Part shown: positions 11,686 to 23,300 of the stretch, piece after piece
Layout of the letters: each line of letters starts with the position of its first letter
Numbering within the stretch: position 1 is the first letter of the stretch
Source: Avena insularis
Taxonomy: Eukaryota; Streptophyta; Magnoliopsida; Poales; Poaceae
DNA length: 64,000 nucleotides
Reading direction: 5' to 3'
Assembly: GCA_023614405.1 (NCBI GenBank)
Contig: CM042687.1
Span: 261,683,480 to 261,747,479, forward strand
Program-made: the position numbers and the translations under genes
The notes under the pieces: model-generated
The model's database searches: none
The model's input: the letters and a program-made list of their open reading frames with translations, nothing else
What the model was told of the DNA's origin: nothing

Positions 11686-13484
11686 GCTATCCTGACCTCT
11701 TTTTTGTTCACTTGTAGTTGGACGATGCTTTTCGTAGGGCAAGAGAGATGGCCGGAATAGGTTGTTTTATGGTTCTTATCTCAATATGGAGCTAGGAACG
11801 CTTACCAGTTGGGCATCCGAAACAGGTAGGGTACTCATCTTGGCCAGCATTTGGGAGAAGCCCTTTACGCCTCCCCACTTAGGCTTACAGGTGGGATGAG
11901 GTGTTGGAGATGACAAGCGATGTCGATGTCATGTACTTGAAGTACATGAACGAGTTTGATGCACCTAAGCTCGAGCATGTAGATGTTTGTCTCTACATCA
12001 CTCCCCATAATGTTTACCCCATGAGTCGAAATTGATGAGAAAACATGTTCTTGTGATATGTTGCAAGTGGAGTGGGAGCCTTATGGTTGCGGGGACGATC
12101 ATGGTGTTTCTCCCGGGTTTGATCTTAACCCGAAGTGCTTGGAGTAACAATGTATCTGGCTCATGTGCTACCCATTAATTTGGAATTGGGCGGTTGAGTA
12201 CCATATGCCACATTCTGGTTGCTTTAGTGCAACCCTCCCGTGTGGAAGGACACCGACAAGGAGCTTCATAGGTTAGTTAGCATGAGAACTTGTGCCCAAT
12301 TATTGTGTCGTGTTCTATTTGGTTGTACTAACATAGTTCTTTGTTGTTATGCAGGTTGGACATGAAGAGGCAGAGGAAGATCAAGAATTGGTATCACTAT
12401 CATAGGAAGTATGTCATGGAGTTCGGCATGTGCTTGGAGTAGGCGCGACAAACCAAACTGAATAGTGGAAGAGCTCATTGCCTAATTGCATTCAACAACT
12501 ACCTTTGGTGGTTTCTTGGTAGTAGTCGTGACTCCATTTGACCGCCGTCTTTCGAGGAGGAAATATTGGAAGAGTCGTGTGTGTTCGATGAGCTTGCCTA
12601 CAACGAGTACAACAGGCATATCAGGGAGGGGACCAACTTCCCAATTTTTTCCTTGTTCAACTTTGCGGTAAAGTTTTCACTGCCCTTCCATTACTTTCCT
12701 TGACCTCTCATCTCTTTCTTGCCTAACATGTTAGTGTTCTTTACTCTGTAGTGAAAGGAGGTAAAGAAATATGCCGACGATGCCGAGGCGATTCTTTGGG
12801 ATGCCCCTGCGGGGAAAAGGGAGAAGGAATGCTTCAAACCTTCCTCAAGGTACGTATGTGAGACGAGTACTCTTATAGGGGGCATGTTGTGTTACCTGTT
12901 TTGACTTATCTTGTTATTTCTTACAACGCTCGGCACAAAAGATGCATTGGTTATCTAACCTGTTAGGTTGCCGCGATCCGGAGTACACAACACCGTCAAA
13001 TTCTAGGTCCAAGTCGACTAACGATCCGGCGGCTCATCTTCATGATGACGTTGAGGATGAGACCACCTCGGCAGTTTGTACGTATGATTAGGTATGGGAC
13101 AACCTTACATTTATTACCTGCATTTAGTGCTTTTGGTTTGCCATACATTTTCTTAGCCATACATTCATACATGTAGATGCCTCGTATGGAGAATGAGACG
13201 TAGGAGGACTACCAGATTCGTTCTGCATACTAGTTGAAGCCAAGGAGAGTTCCATATCTACACTCCGGACGACTTCCGTAACAAAGGAAAGGCAAATGTT
13301 GTCGAAGACGAGCCGCCACGGAGGTCAAGAGCAAGTAGGAGGATGAGAGGTATATAATATGATGATGATGACTCGCAAGAAGAAGCGGAGGTGACAAATA
13401 TGATAACTCCGAGGAGGGTTCGAGGCCCAAGGACGCGTGGACGAAAGTATTTTATGTTGATGTTGTTCCGATGCGACTATGGGT
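11686..13484 (+). pseudogene. PMD pseudogene, left copy, 3' part
   Basis: The gene resumes at an acceptor-like site (CTTGTAG, exon from 11718) with LDDAFRRAREMAGIG, then after a frame break PAFGRSPLRLPT, a TAG at a position that is Trp in the inverted copy, and DVDVMYLKYMNEFDAP, CLYITPHNVYPMSRN. Further blocks to about 13484 match the other copy's C-terminal region: a segment with PGFDLNPKCLE, an AT-rich intron-like stretch near 12690-12740, and a basic tail encoded near 13250-13440. Several stops and shifts make it non-functional. It ends about 170 bp before the hairpin at 13651, the same arrangement as in the inverted copy. Confidence 0.68.
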
Positions 13485-13650
13485 TGATGTTTGATGAGCA
13501 CTATGTTCTATGTATGGAACTATGATATATGTATGACACTATGATATATGTATGGCACTTTGTTCTATGTATTGTATTTTATTGCTGTGGATGGCACTAG
13601 CAAACTGAATATATTGATATATGTGCACTAGCACTGTGAATCACTAAATT

Positions 13651-13714
13651 CAATTCAGTTCTAAAGTGTAGCGCCTATATGATAGGCGCTATACTTCAGA
13701 ACTGAACTGAATTC
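13651..13714. repeat. Long hairpin after left PMD copy (GTAGCGCCT core)
   Basis: Two near-complementary arms of about 28 bases, from CAATTCAGTTCTAAAGTG through TAGCGCCTAT, and back as ATAGGCGCTA to CAGAACTGAACTGAATT, with a loop of a few bases. The same hairpin, slightly diverged, follows the inverted PMD copy at 25770-25835, so it belongs to the PMD 3' end. Confidence 0.85.
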
Positions 13715-13719
13715 ATAAT

Positions 13720-14045
13720 GGACTAAAATAACCCCAATTCGAATGTATTTCACAAAATGAACTCCCGGCGAAACTATTTCATGCCACTAGCCCTTTTGGG
13801 TAGCGCCTAACAGAATGGCGTTATCCTCTATAGTGTAGCGTCTTTCTGCAAGGCGCTACGCCCCTGCCAGTGTGGCGTCTGCCTGGCCTGCCCTGGCCCC
13901 ACCCCGGCCATGTAATGCCTAGGTTTTAAGCCTGGCCAAGTAACGCCTAGGTGCTATGCCTTGATGTGTAGTGTCTAATAGAAAGGCCCTATGACCCAAA
14001 GTGTAGCGCCTTTCTGTTAGCGCTACATATTAAAACTTAGCCAGA
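13720..14045. repeat. Left terminal inverted repeat / hairpin array of the MULE
   Basis: Starts GGACTAAAATAACCCC and holds a series of short hairpins: around 13800 (GGTAGCGCCTAACAG), 13834-13862 (stem TGTAGCGTC/AGGCGCTAC), a larger imperfect one across 13915-13960, and 14003-14032 (TAGCGCCTTTCTGTTAGCGC). Order and content mirror 30470-30798 in reverse complement. Stems here are more decayed than at the right end. Confidence 0.72.
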
Positions 14046-14536
14046 CGCCCGCGTCCCCCCTCCTCACTCTGACCCATTCTCTCCCATCTCGTCCCAGCAG
14101 AGGAAGATCATAGAGGAGGCCCCCTTTTCTCCTCTCTCCTCCCTCCCTCAAATACCTCATATTGGAAGCTTCATTTTGTGGATTTTGACCCCTCCCTAGC
14201 TGCTAGAGGTACCCTCCCTCATTTCCCTCCATTTTGACCTATTGAAATCTTTCATTTTGGTTGGATTTGGGTTGAAACCCTAGAAATTCGATTTGGTGAG
14301 AAGTGTTTGGAAATTTTTTAGGTTCATTGGCCAATGTTGGGTCGAATGATGTGTATGAAGCATTTAGTTAGGTTTAGGGTTGTTGGAATGTTAGTGTTTG
14401 GTTTATTGGAATGGTATGGCTAGGGTTAGGGTTTGCTTATGTAAGGGAGGGTGTTCTTGTTAGCTATATGGTTTGGTAATGTGACTAGTATATTTTTGTT
14501 CATCTTGGCATGGGTAGTTAATGAACATATTATTAT
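14046..14536 (+). promoter_or_regulatory. 5' region of the MULE transposase gene
   Basis: Between the left terminal repeat and the first ATG lies a CT-rich leader (14060-14170) and then AT-rich sequence with GTAAGGG-like donors and a possible leader intron. The reverse complement of 30240-30470, upstream of the right PMD gene, has a similar CT-rich leader with CAGAGGAAG-type sequence, so both units may be driven from related promoters in the ends. No clear TATA box was identified. Confidence 0.4.
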
Positions 14537-16691
14537 GTGTTAGGGATGAAAAGAATTGTTCATGTTCATCATGTGGACAAGGATGCCTTTTTGAAAGTCA
14601 ACATAGAACCGGACCCGGATGATCTAGACATGGTGTTTGAGCGTAGTCCCACCTACATCAAAGTCTTGGAGCAAGTGAGGATTGAATTGAAATGGATGTA
14701 CCCAAGTGATGTTGTTGAGTTGGAGAGAAGACATGATGTGGGTATGGGAATGCATATCCGTTGGAACACCATGTGTATCTTCTCCGAGGCCCATTGGGTT
14801 GCATACAAGGAGGTGGTGTTCGAATCACTAGACAAGTATCTTGAGCTATTTGCCACCAAGAAGGTTGATAGTTCATTACCTTTGGACTTGAACCATCGTG
14901 ACTCCCTATTGAATACCAGGAGTTCTCTACCTGTAGACCAAGAGCTATGGAGTGAACCTCATTTGACCCAAACATTGAGCCTGATTTCAAAAGACCAAGA
15001 AGAAGTATTGGAAGAGGACAATGATGATTGTGGGGGTGAAGATGATGATGATGTTGAACTCCACGACAACAATGTTGGAGATTTGGAGAAATATATCACG
15101 CAAGATGACATGGACCGTGACCTCCCGTATTCTCGAGGCTATGCATCATACTCGGATGATGATGCTACCAAAGAAGAAGTTGACAAGGAGGGGTTCACGG
15201 CTAGAGAGGCTGAAATTCACGATACCGTATTGGGGAGGGACCATCAGGTGCCTTTTTTTCGTGATCTTAGTCTCGCGGATGAAGCCACGGTTGATGGTGG
15301 CAAGGTTGTAGTGCTTGGACCAAGGACAAGTTCTTACCGGGATGACAATCACAAGAATAATGGCTTTTCCAAAGGATCAAGGTTCAAGACCTTGTTGGAA
15401 TTTAAGCAATGGATAAAGGACTTCTCGGTTAAGCATCATCGTCCTTACATGGTCATGCACTCGGACATCAAGAAGAGTTACATGGTTAAGTGTGAGGAGG
15501 AAGGATGTACTTGGATTGTGCGTGCAAGACCATTCAAGGGAGGTCCCAATTGGCACATATCTAGTTATGTATCAAGTCACATGTGCTGAGGCCTGATGGT
15601 GGATGGCAAGGATGCGAACCACGAGCACCGAAAACTCACCTCCGAGTTCCTCTCTTATAGGCTTTCCAATGACATCACGTCATTTCCAATAATGATCATC
15701 AAGATGGTCATGGAGCTTGTAAAAGCCCTCTTTCACTACGAGGTGAAGTACGGGAAGGCATGGAAGGCTAAGAAAGCCACATTCAAGATTTTGTACGGTG
15801 ATTGGGAGGAATCTTATAACCGAATCCCATGGTTATTGGGAGCGATGGCCAATGCTAAACCAGGCATGGTTCGTGTGGTTGAACCTTATGGGAACAAGAC
15901 AAGGATAGTAAATGGAAGAACCGTTTGAGTTTTTGTCCATGCATTTTGGGGTTTTGAGCAATGTGTTTAGGCTTTTGAACATTGTAGGCATGTCATCTCC
16001 GTTGATGGCACCTTCCTAACTGGGCTATTCAAGGGCACTATGTTGATTGCAATAGCTAACGATGCCAACAACCGGCTGGTTCCTTTGGCGTTTGCTTTGG
16101 TGGAGGTGGAAAACAATGATAATTGGGATGGTTCTTTTTTTCTTTTGAGAACCAAGGTATTACCCCCTCAAAGGGAAAAATGTGTCATCTCTGAACTTCA
16201 TCAAGGAATTCTCAATGCGGTGATGGTTGACATTCCCGACTATGTTCCATTGCACCATCGATGGTGCATGATACACGTTTGTGCAAACTTCTATAGGGCA
16301 TGCAAGAGCAAGGGCTTGTACGATGATCTACAAGATTGTTGCCTTGCTTTCATGATCCGTCGTTTCTCAAACTTGTACACCAAATTGCTCTTCAACAAAG
16401 AACTCAATGTGGGTGGTCGAGAGTTTCTCAATAGGAACATTGAAGATAGGACAAAGTGGGCACGAGCTTTCGATGATGGTGGCTAGAGGTACGGCCAAAT
16501 GACAAGCAACATGGCAGAATGCTTCAACAAGTTGCTCAAAGGTGTTCATGAATTGCCCGTCAGGGCATAGTCTGATATACATTCGATAAGATGAATGAGT
16601 ATTTTCTGAAATACTCACATGAAACGGACCGGCAGATTGCGAGGGACAATAAGAACAAGTACAGATACAAGTACCCACCTAAGGTTGACGA
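14537..16691 (+). pseudogene. MuDR-type transposase, N-terminal and catalytic part
   Basis: The first 350 codons (14537-15589) include an acidic stretch (about residues 155-175, poly-Asp) and a MuDR-type DNA-binding segment: FSKGSRFKTLLEFKQWIKDF, then the Cys-containing KCEEEGCTWIVRA. A TGA at 15587 breaks the frame. The DDE region follows: VISVDGTFL with Asp at 16004-16006, then CVISELHQGIL, where the family's usual Asp is a Glu (16193-16195), and NMAECFN with Glu at 16517-16519. A TAG at 16484-16486 interrupts the same frame. It ends at KYPPKVDD where a Copia solo LTR is inserted and resumes at 18326. Ends, neighbours and domain order support a MULE transposase; the copy cannot make an intact protein. 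Confidence 0.85.
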
Positions 16692-18325
16692 TGAAGGGAA
16701 TATGCACGAGAGGCAATAATAAAGTGGTTATTATCGTATTCCTTATTTATGATAAATGTCTATTTTGCATGCTATAATTGTATTAATATGGAAACTTTAA
16801 TACATGTGTGTTTAATAAACAAAAAGGAAGTTCCTAGTTATGCCTCTCTTATAAACTAGCTCGTTGATTAACAAGATGATCAAAGGTTTCATGATCATGG
16901 ACATTGGATGTTGTTAATAACGAGGTCACAACATTGTTGGAATGATGTGATGAACATTCATCCGAAATATAGCATTACGATCAAGGTCATTATGTTTATA
17001 TTGCTATAACATCATACGAAGTAATCTTAGTCCTTAGACCATGAGATCAAACGTCACACTGTAATAGGGTGACTATAAAGATGGGTTCAGTGCTACGAAG
17101 GTATTATGTTGAGGCTCATGGATCAAGAGTGGAATTTGTCCATCCCGATGACGGAGAGATATACTCTGGGCCCTCTCGATGATATCACATTAGTTAGCTT
17201 GCAAGCAAGTGATTTGATCACTAGAATATTATATCACGGGAACAAGAAAAGAGTGCATGTCGGTAACGAGATCAAACTAGGTATGGAGATACCGATGATT
17301 AAATCTCGGACATGTAATATATCGTGAGACAAAGGGATTGAGTTACATGCGTATAAGGTTCACACGATCATAGAAGTCATCGTTGAATTTGTGGGAGTCA
17401 GTATGTATCTCTAGGTCCCGCTGCTGATTATTAATCAGATAGGGGTCTCGATCATGTCTACATTATTCGCGAATCGTAGGGTGACACACTTAAGGTATAC
17501 CGACACCATTCGGAGCAAATGATATGACAGAGAAAGAAAAAGGAAAGTGCAGGAATTTATTTCACTAGACACTTGAACTGTTTCGGTTGAAATTGCTGAA
17601 ACTAGTTCTGCATGTGAAATTGAAATGTTGTAAGGGTTTTATGTGAATCTTTGTTCATTCAAGTAATTAACAAAATTCTGAATAAATAAATAAAATAGTT
17701 TTATTTAATGAGAGATTGCATTAAATTTGGTGGAAATTTAATGGAGGTGAGTGGAATTTTGAGTGGGTGGCTATTTATGTGAGTGGGAGCTCCACCCACA
17801 TGAATTTGGAAGAGGTGGGGGCACCTCCATGGCTGCCACACCATGGGAGGGGGCTGCCCCCTCTCCCTATAAAAGGCACCCACTCCCTCCTCTCATCTCA
17901 CACCTCCTCATGAAGTATCTCTCTCCCCCCTTTAGAATTTCCCCATGGTCTCGGATCAGCGAGATACATGTTCCCGGTGGCTTTTTTGGAAGGATTTGTT
18001 GCTTCCGCTGCTTCGCTGGAGCGAGGGCGCGAAGGTTGTCGGGGTACCCGGACGTGTGTGCGATCACGGATGCACCACTGCTTTATGGTGCTGGACTTGA
18101 TGGTGCTGGACCGGTTGGACCAGAGTGACTTCATCACGATCTTGAGATCGACAAGCGTTCGACTACATCATCCACGAGTATAACCTCGTTAACGCTATTC
18201 GGTCTTCGAGGGTATGTATTCTATGGATGTATATCCACCTATTTCTTGTATCTAGTAGATAGGTCTTGGTACTTAGTTGTTCCCATCGTAGGAAATTTTT
18301 TGTTTTCTATGCTGCGAACCCTTCA
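16692..18325 (+). mobile_element. Solo LTR of an Angela/BARE-like Copia element
   Basis: The left end TGAAGGGAATATGC followed by GAGGCAATAATAA aligns base for base with the Angela-type start, and the right end GTAGGAAATTTTTTG...CCCTTCA with the Angela-type finish. Interior landmarks include GATCATGGACATTGGATG, GGGTGACTATAAAG and CTATAAAAGGCACC (TATA-like, 17868). It interrupts the transposase frame exactly between KVDD and a Trp-Met-Gln run. Flanking 5-mers are GACGA and TAGGA, matching at three positions, so the duplication has decayed or the ends are slightly off. Only one LTR and no internal domain is present. Confidence 0.78.
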
Positions 18326-19398
18326 TAGGATTGGATGCAATTTCAGTCAAGGAAAGTGGATGCCCAAGTTGTCACGGAATTTGATAATGACGAGCTAATT
18401 TACCAAATTACAGAGCCTAGATGTACCACGGATGATGGTGTCCAACACAGAGGCCGATATTTCAAGGTCTCGCTCAAGACTTGTGAGTGCACATGCGGAA
18501 GGCCATCGTTGCTTAATCTTGCATTCTCGCACTTGCTCGTGGCATCTCGAAGGCGACATTTGGACTATACTCATCTGCTCACGGTGAGAGAGTCCGAGTT
18601 CTCTATTGAGATTACTAAGAAGACATGGTCTCCTAGATTTCACCCATACCTCGACCAATCATAATGGCCGGAGTACCATGGAATTCAACTATAGCCCAAT
18701 CCAAAATGGAAGGTGATTAAACATGGAAGACACAAGACAAGGCACTTTAGGTGCGACATGGATAGATGGGGCATTGGTGGTGATTGAGAAACGGTCAATG
18801 ACCAATTCCAAGAGCCTCATGAGAGAGCCCGGTGTGGAACATGCAATGGTGAAGGGAACAATGCAAGAAAGTGTTACCGAAGGAAAAGAGCAAAAGGAAA
18901 TGAAGCAAGCACTAGCCAAACAAGCAGTAGCCAACAAGTCCCAAGCCAACTGAGTGGTAGCCAACAAGTCCCAAGCCAACCGAGTGGTAGCCAACAAGTC
19001 CCAAGCCAACCAATAACTAGACAACAAGTCCCAAGCCAACCAATAACTAGCCAACAAGTCCCAAGCCAACCAAGTGGTAGCCAATAAGTCTGAAGCCAAC
19101 CAAGAACTAGCCAACAAGTCCCAAGCCAACCAATAACTAGACAACAAGTCCCAAGCCAACCAATAACTAGCCAACAAGTCCCAAGCCAACCAAGTGGTAG
19201 CCAATAAGTCTGAAGCCAACCAAGAACTAGCCAACAAGTCCCAAGCCACAATGTTCCTAGACAACAAGCCCCTAGACAATAATATCCTAGGAACCAAAGA
19301 GGTCGATCACTTGGGCTTAGAAGAGGAAGAGGGCATGGTGGTTTTAATCCATCTAGTATGATAGGTTACTTGTTAGGACCAAATCCGTATGCTCATAG
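18326..19398 (+). pseudogene. MuDR-type transposase, SWIM and C-terminal part
   Basis: Downstream of the solo LTR the frame continues with FQSRKVDAQVV and a SWIM zinc finger, CECTCGRPSLLNLAFSHLL. The third zinc ligand, normally Cys, is Phe (TTC at 18524-18526). Stops follow at 18662, 18692 and near 18786. A retroviral-type CCHC knuckle lies at 18833-18874, with Asn in place of His (18857-18859). Next comes a 10-residue repeat region rich in Ser, Gln and Pro (18905-19260) and a basic tail, RGRSLGLRRGRGHGG, ending PNPYAHR at a donor-like GT (19399). Domain order is standard for MULE transposases with a C-terminal knuckle. Confidence 0.8.
18921..19260 (+). repeat. 30-bp tandem repeat with 120-bp higher-order unit
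   Basis: About eleven 30-bp units built on CCAACAAGTCCCAAGCCAAC plus ten variable bases. In the transposase frame each encodes SQQVPSQP plus two residues. 19021-19140 and 19141-19260 are a nearly perfect tandem duplication of four units, differing only near the end. Both copies carry the same in-frame TAA and TGA (19085/19091 and 19205/19211). Confidence 0.95.
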
Positions 19399-19591
19399 GT
19401 ATGGCAAAAAAAGTTCAAACTTTTATTCTTATTTTACTACCTTCTATGCTTATTTTATTCAATCAAATATTGTTCACATTCATTCTTACTTTACTAACTT
19501 TTACCTTTCATTATTATAGGTATGGCGACTCAACCAAACAAGGACAATGATGGGAAAGGTGTGAACTACTCGAAGTTATAGGCGGACGCTT

Positions 19592-19885
19592 TGGCGGTTA
19601 TGAGAGAGAGGAAGGAGAGAGAGGAAGAGGAAGGAAGTTGAGGAATAGGAAGAGAGGAGGAGGAAGGAAGTTGAGGAAGAGGAAGAGAGGAAGCGGAATG
19701 AGAAACTTGCTCGTGAATATGAGTCAGTGGTTCAACTTGCTCATGACTTGGCGAAAAAGAAGGATAAAGAGGACGAGGTGAAGAGGAAGAAGGAAGAGGA
19801 AGAGAGGAAGAGAGGAAGAGGAAAAAGGAGAAGGAAGAGGAAGAGAACAAGAGGAAAAAGGAGAAGGGAGATGAATAAAGGAAGA
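19592..19885 (+). repeat. Purine-rich (GGAAGA)n low-complexity tract
   Basis: Nearly 300 bases of almost pure GA on the plus strand, with repeated GAGGAAGAGG blocks. It encodes the charged linker of the GRF gene and shows local tandem duplication, for example around 19630-19690. Confidence 0.85.
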
Positions 19886-20329
19886 GGAGGGCCAATGCTA
19901 GGCCACCTTGCCCCGATCAAGTAGAAATGCAATGGAGGGCGTATCGTACATCTGAGGCCCATGGAAAGGAGGTTCCAATTTGTTGGTGCGAAGATGATTG
20001 CATAAGGAGTCCACCGACTACAATTACGATACTTGCGTAAGGAAGTTCTTCATGTGTCCCAACTACTCTCGCTCTACCGTGCGTACCCGCAACCCGTATG
20101 AGACTCCACCGGTATGCACAAAGCAATTTAGTTTAAGAACCTCTATTCCACCATATTACTAACATGCACTATTTTCTTGTAGTCTCTTCCTCTAGTATGC
20201 CCGTACTACACTTGGATAGATCTCGAGCAGGATCATTCTACAAAATCAATTATGGAGATCGATTGTGCAATAGATAGACGCCGGTACCATGAGGGTGTGC
20301 GTAACGAGGAGATGGCAAAGAAGCGCAAG

Positions 20330-20334
20330 CAACG
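20330..20334. repeat. Target-site duplication CAACG, left
   Basis: CAACG before the TG end of the second solo LTR; repeated at 24980-24984. Confidence 0.93.
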
Positions 20335-23300
20335 TGTAGAGGTCCCAACTTGATAAGGTAGAGATCCCTGTGTTTACAATGTTAGTCCCTGGATCAATAT
20401 CTAGCATCCACAGTTTAAGATGTAATATCAAGGAACAAAAGTCATATTACAACTTATAACCAGGAATAAAATAATACATTACATCTTACAAAGCTCATTT
20501 GGCTATCTCATTACAATGCAGCAGATAAGACAATATAGCATGGATTCCTTCATCTTCAAAGTGCCACAGGCAATCATGTTGGTTGTAGACTTGTGATCCT
20601 ATTCAACACACTTCACTAACATCAAACAAACCTACAACATAATAAGTTACATCCACAAGGGTCAATACATTTGAATTGTATTGGCAAGTGATACTATGGT
20701 AGAATAGTGGTATCTATCATCTATATGCATTTGGCTAAGTGGATCTTAGGCTTGATTTTCTCAAAATAAGGTTTTCCTTATTAGTTGAAAACACTAGTTT
20801 TTGTTTATCAAAATCACCCAAGGCATCTACAATAAAAATTGATGATCCTTTAACCCTTGTTCAACCACAAGTTTTTAACTTATAAATTGGGATGAGGAGA
20901 TCCTTGATAGCTTCCATGTCTTGATGCTCAAATTGTCCATTGCCGGGGACACGGCTAAGTACTTAGATTTTACTCTCTCGAGAGGTGGTGCACTTTCCCC
21001 ACAAGACTCGACATGCATCAAGACAAGATCTTTCAGAATCCTTCCCTTAGACCAAATGGACATGTTCCATCCTATCACCCCTACCACCTTCTGTCCATCT
21101 GGCTAAGTTATTTCAACCTATATGATCCAGGCAGAGCCCATATTGCCATGTGGCTGCACTAGAAGCTTCTCAACACTTGACATATCAAATCTCTTTGTTC
21201 CTGGGTGGCTTTCCACACCATTCTGGTCCCTGTGTAACCACTCAACATAATCAATTCACACCATTCCACCCAGGTGATTCATTCACATAGTCGTTTTATT
21301 AAACAAAACACAAGTCATAGACTTAGAAATATTTCATAGCATGAATATAATCCACCCTTGTTTTCTACTAGCTAGGCTAAGCATACTAGTAGCAAGAATC
21401 TTAACTTAGGGAAAATTCTACTAAGGCATCATCTACTAGGATTTCCCAAGGTATAGTTATCACATACAAAATTCCATGCAAGTCCAACTTAAAAATATCA
21501 CTAATGAATAGGATAAAATGTATGAAGCACCACTTGCCGTTTTGGTAGATAAACTAGATTCACTCCTCGATCTTGCAATATTCACACTCTTCAAAGTTCA
21601 CTACAATTCAATCAAGCAAGCACATATTCAAATCTACCATTCAAACAATTCATCACATAAAAAAATAATAAATAAAAACAAAGCAATGCATGCAAGCATG
21701 CAAAAGATTGTTTTATTTGGAAAAGTGGTTTCTAATAAGCTATAAACATTTTAAAACACCTATTGGTCCTTTATAAAAGTGGCAAAACCATTTAAAATCA
21801 AGTTAGTGAAAAAGGCCCTTTTAAATCATTTTTGTTTTGCTAGAAATGATTTAAATCAAAGTAATAATTTCTAGTGTTAGCCAAATTTATTTTTAAACAC
21901 AAATGTTAGTGCTTATGGTCAAAGTGTTTAAAACAAATCCATTTACAAAAGGTTTCACTCAAAATCATTTTTAAATCAAAGCAACATTTTTGTTTTACTA
22001 AAAATGCTTTTAGTCAAAGTAATAATTTTCTAGGGTTAATCAAATATATTTTTAAATCCAAAAGTTAGTGTTTAGGGTTAGAGAGTTCAAATCAAACCAT
22101 TTGCAAAATATTTTACTCAAAAATCATTTTTAAATTATAGCAAACATTTTTGTTTTACTAGAAATGCCTTTATTCAAGGAATAATTCCTTGTGTTTAACA
22201 AAATATATTTCTAAACCCAAAAGTTTGTGTTTCTGGTCAGTAGGTTCAAAACAAATCATTTGCAAAAGATTTTACCCAAAAATCATTTTTAGAATAACTT
22301 TTATACTCAAAATAGGCGTAGAAATGTTTCTGCAAAAACACCTAATTTTACAGAAGCAAAATACTGAACTAAGGGCATGGTTGCAAAGTTCACATTTTCC
22401 TGATTCCATTGATATAAAATTTGCAAATTTTGAACGTGTACATCAAAAGTTATGAATTTTGCAAAATCACTCATCTAATAGATCATTTCTATTTTTAAAA
22501 CATAGGTCTAGACACGTGGCGTGATTCTACTAGTACGTACCGCTTCGTTCGGATCGAGCAATGCTGGCCGTTAGATCTAACTAACAACGCATGGCACAGA
22601 TCAACGCGTACCTCTTCGATTAGTCATCTATTCATAGCCACTAGATCAAGATCTAAGGGTCCACAGCACCTTGACCATGGACTGGCGGCGTTGGGCAATA
22701 GTGAGCGGCGGTGGCGCACAGGAGATGGTGTTCCGGTGACTACAGGAAGCAAGGAAAGAAACAGAGGGCATTACCAGACTCGCAGGGTCGCGCTGATACT
22801 CGATGTGTTCGTCGTTGGTCAAGGGGCGCACGCAGTTGCTGGCGATTGCTCGCCGGAGATGGTGTCAGCGTCGGGCTTGTACTGGCGTCATCGGAGATGA
22901 AGCAACAGGCCACGAGAAGATAAGTGGAGGGGGCGTTAGAAGCATGAGAGAATAGAGAGTATTTGAGCGTCATCGCGAGGGAGAGGGAAGGTCAGGGTTC
23001 ACCTAGAGAGGTCGCCGGAGTGGACGCAGACGACGGCGACGTTCCAATGTTGTCGTTGCCGGAGTTCTGGGGCGTGCGCGGCCAAGCTGATGATGCTGCT
23101 AGGTGCGCAGGCGATGGGGAGTGCTCTCGTGGAAACCAAGGGCAGTGGGAAGGTCGGGGTTGGCAGGAATCATGGCCGGAGCTCGTCGGAGTGGCGGAGG
23201 TTTGGGCATGCAATTGCGGTAGCCTGGTGGCGGAGAGGGGCTGGCGAGTGAGGGGAAAGAGAGAGGAGAGGGCAGCACTTAAGAGGGCAAGGTCAGGGGG

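Larger units (their letters stand above)
19522..20334 (+). pseudogene. GRF-type zinc-finger protein gene, 5' part
   Basis: An acceptor-like TTATTATAG precedes ATGGCGACT at 19522. The protein begins MATQPNKDND, has a stop at 19579, then a highly charged Glu/Lys/Arg region (19590-19880). A GRF-type zinc finger follows: ICWCEDDC (19978-20001) and, after a frame shift, DYNYDTCVRKFFMCPNYSR. An intron with GT at 20112 and AG at 20181 leads to YYTWIDLEQDHSTKS and EMAKKRKQ at 20334, where a solo LTR is inserted. GRF fingers bind single-stranded nucleic acid in other proteins; here the role in a MULE is unknown. It may be a separate gene or the 3' part of the transposase transcript. Confidence 0.65.

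Noticed and set aside
16687..18330. Perfect target duplication around the Copia solo LTR
   Set aside because: Flanking 5-mers GACGA and TAGGA agree at only three positions; shifting the ends does not give a better match.
18921..19260. CRISPR-like regular 30-bp repeats
   Set aside because: The units are contiguous with no unique spacers, lie in a coding frame, and the genome is plant.
18689..19297. 202-residue minus-strand ORF with repeated WDLLASSWLA units
   Set aside because: It is the antisense reading of the 30-bp tandem repeat, whose sense frame encodes the transposase SQQVPSQP repeats.
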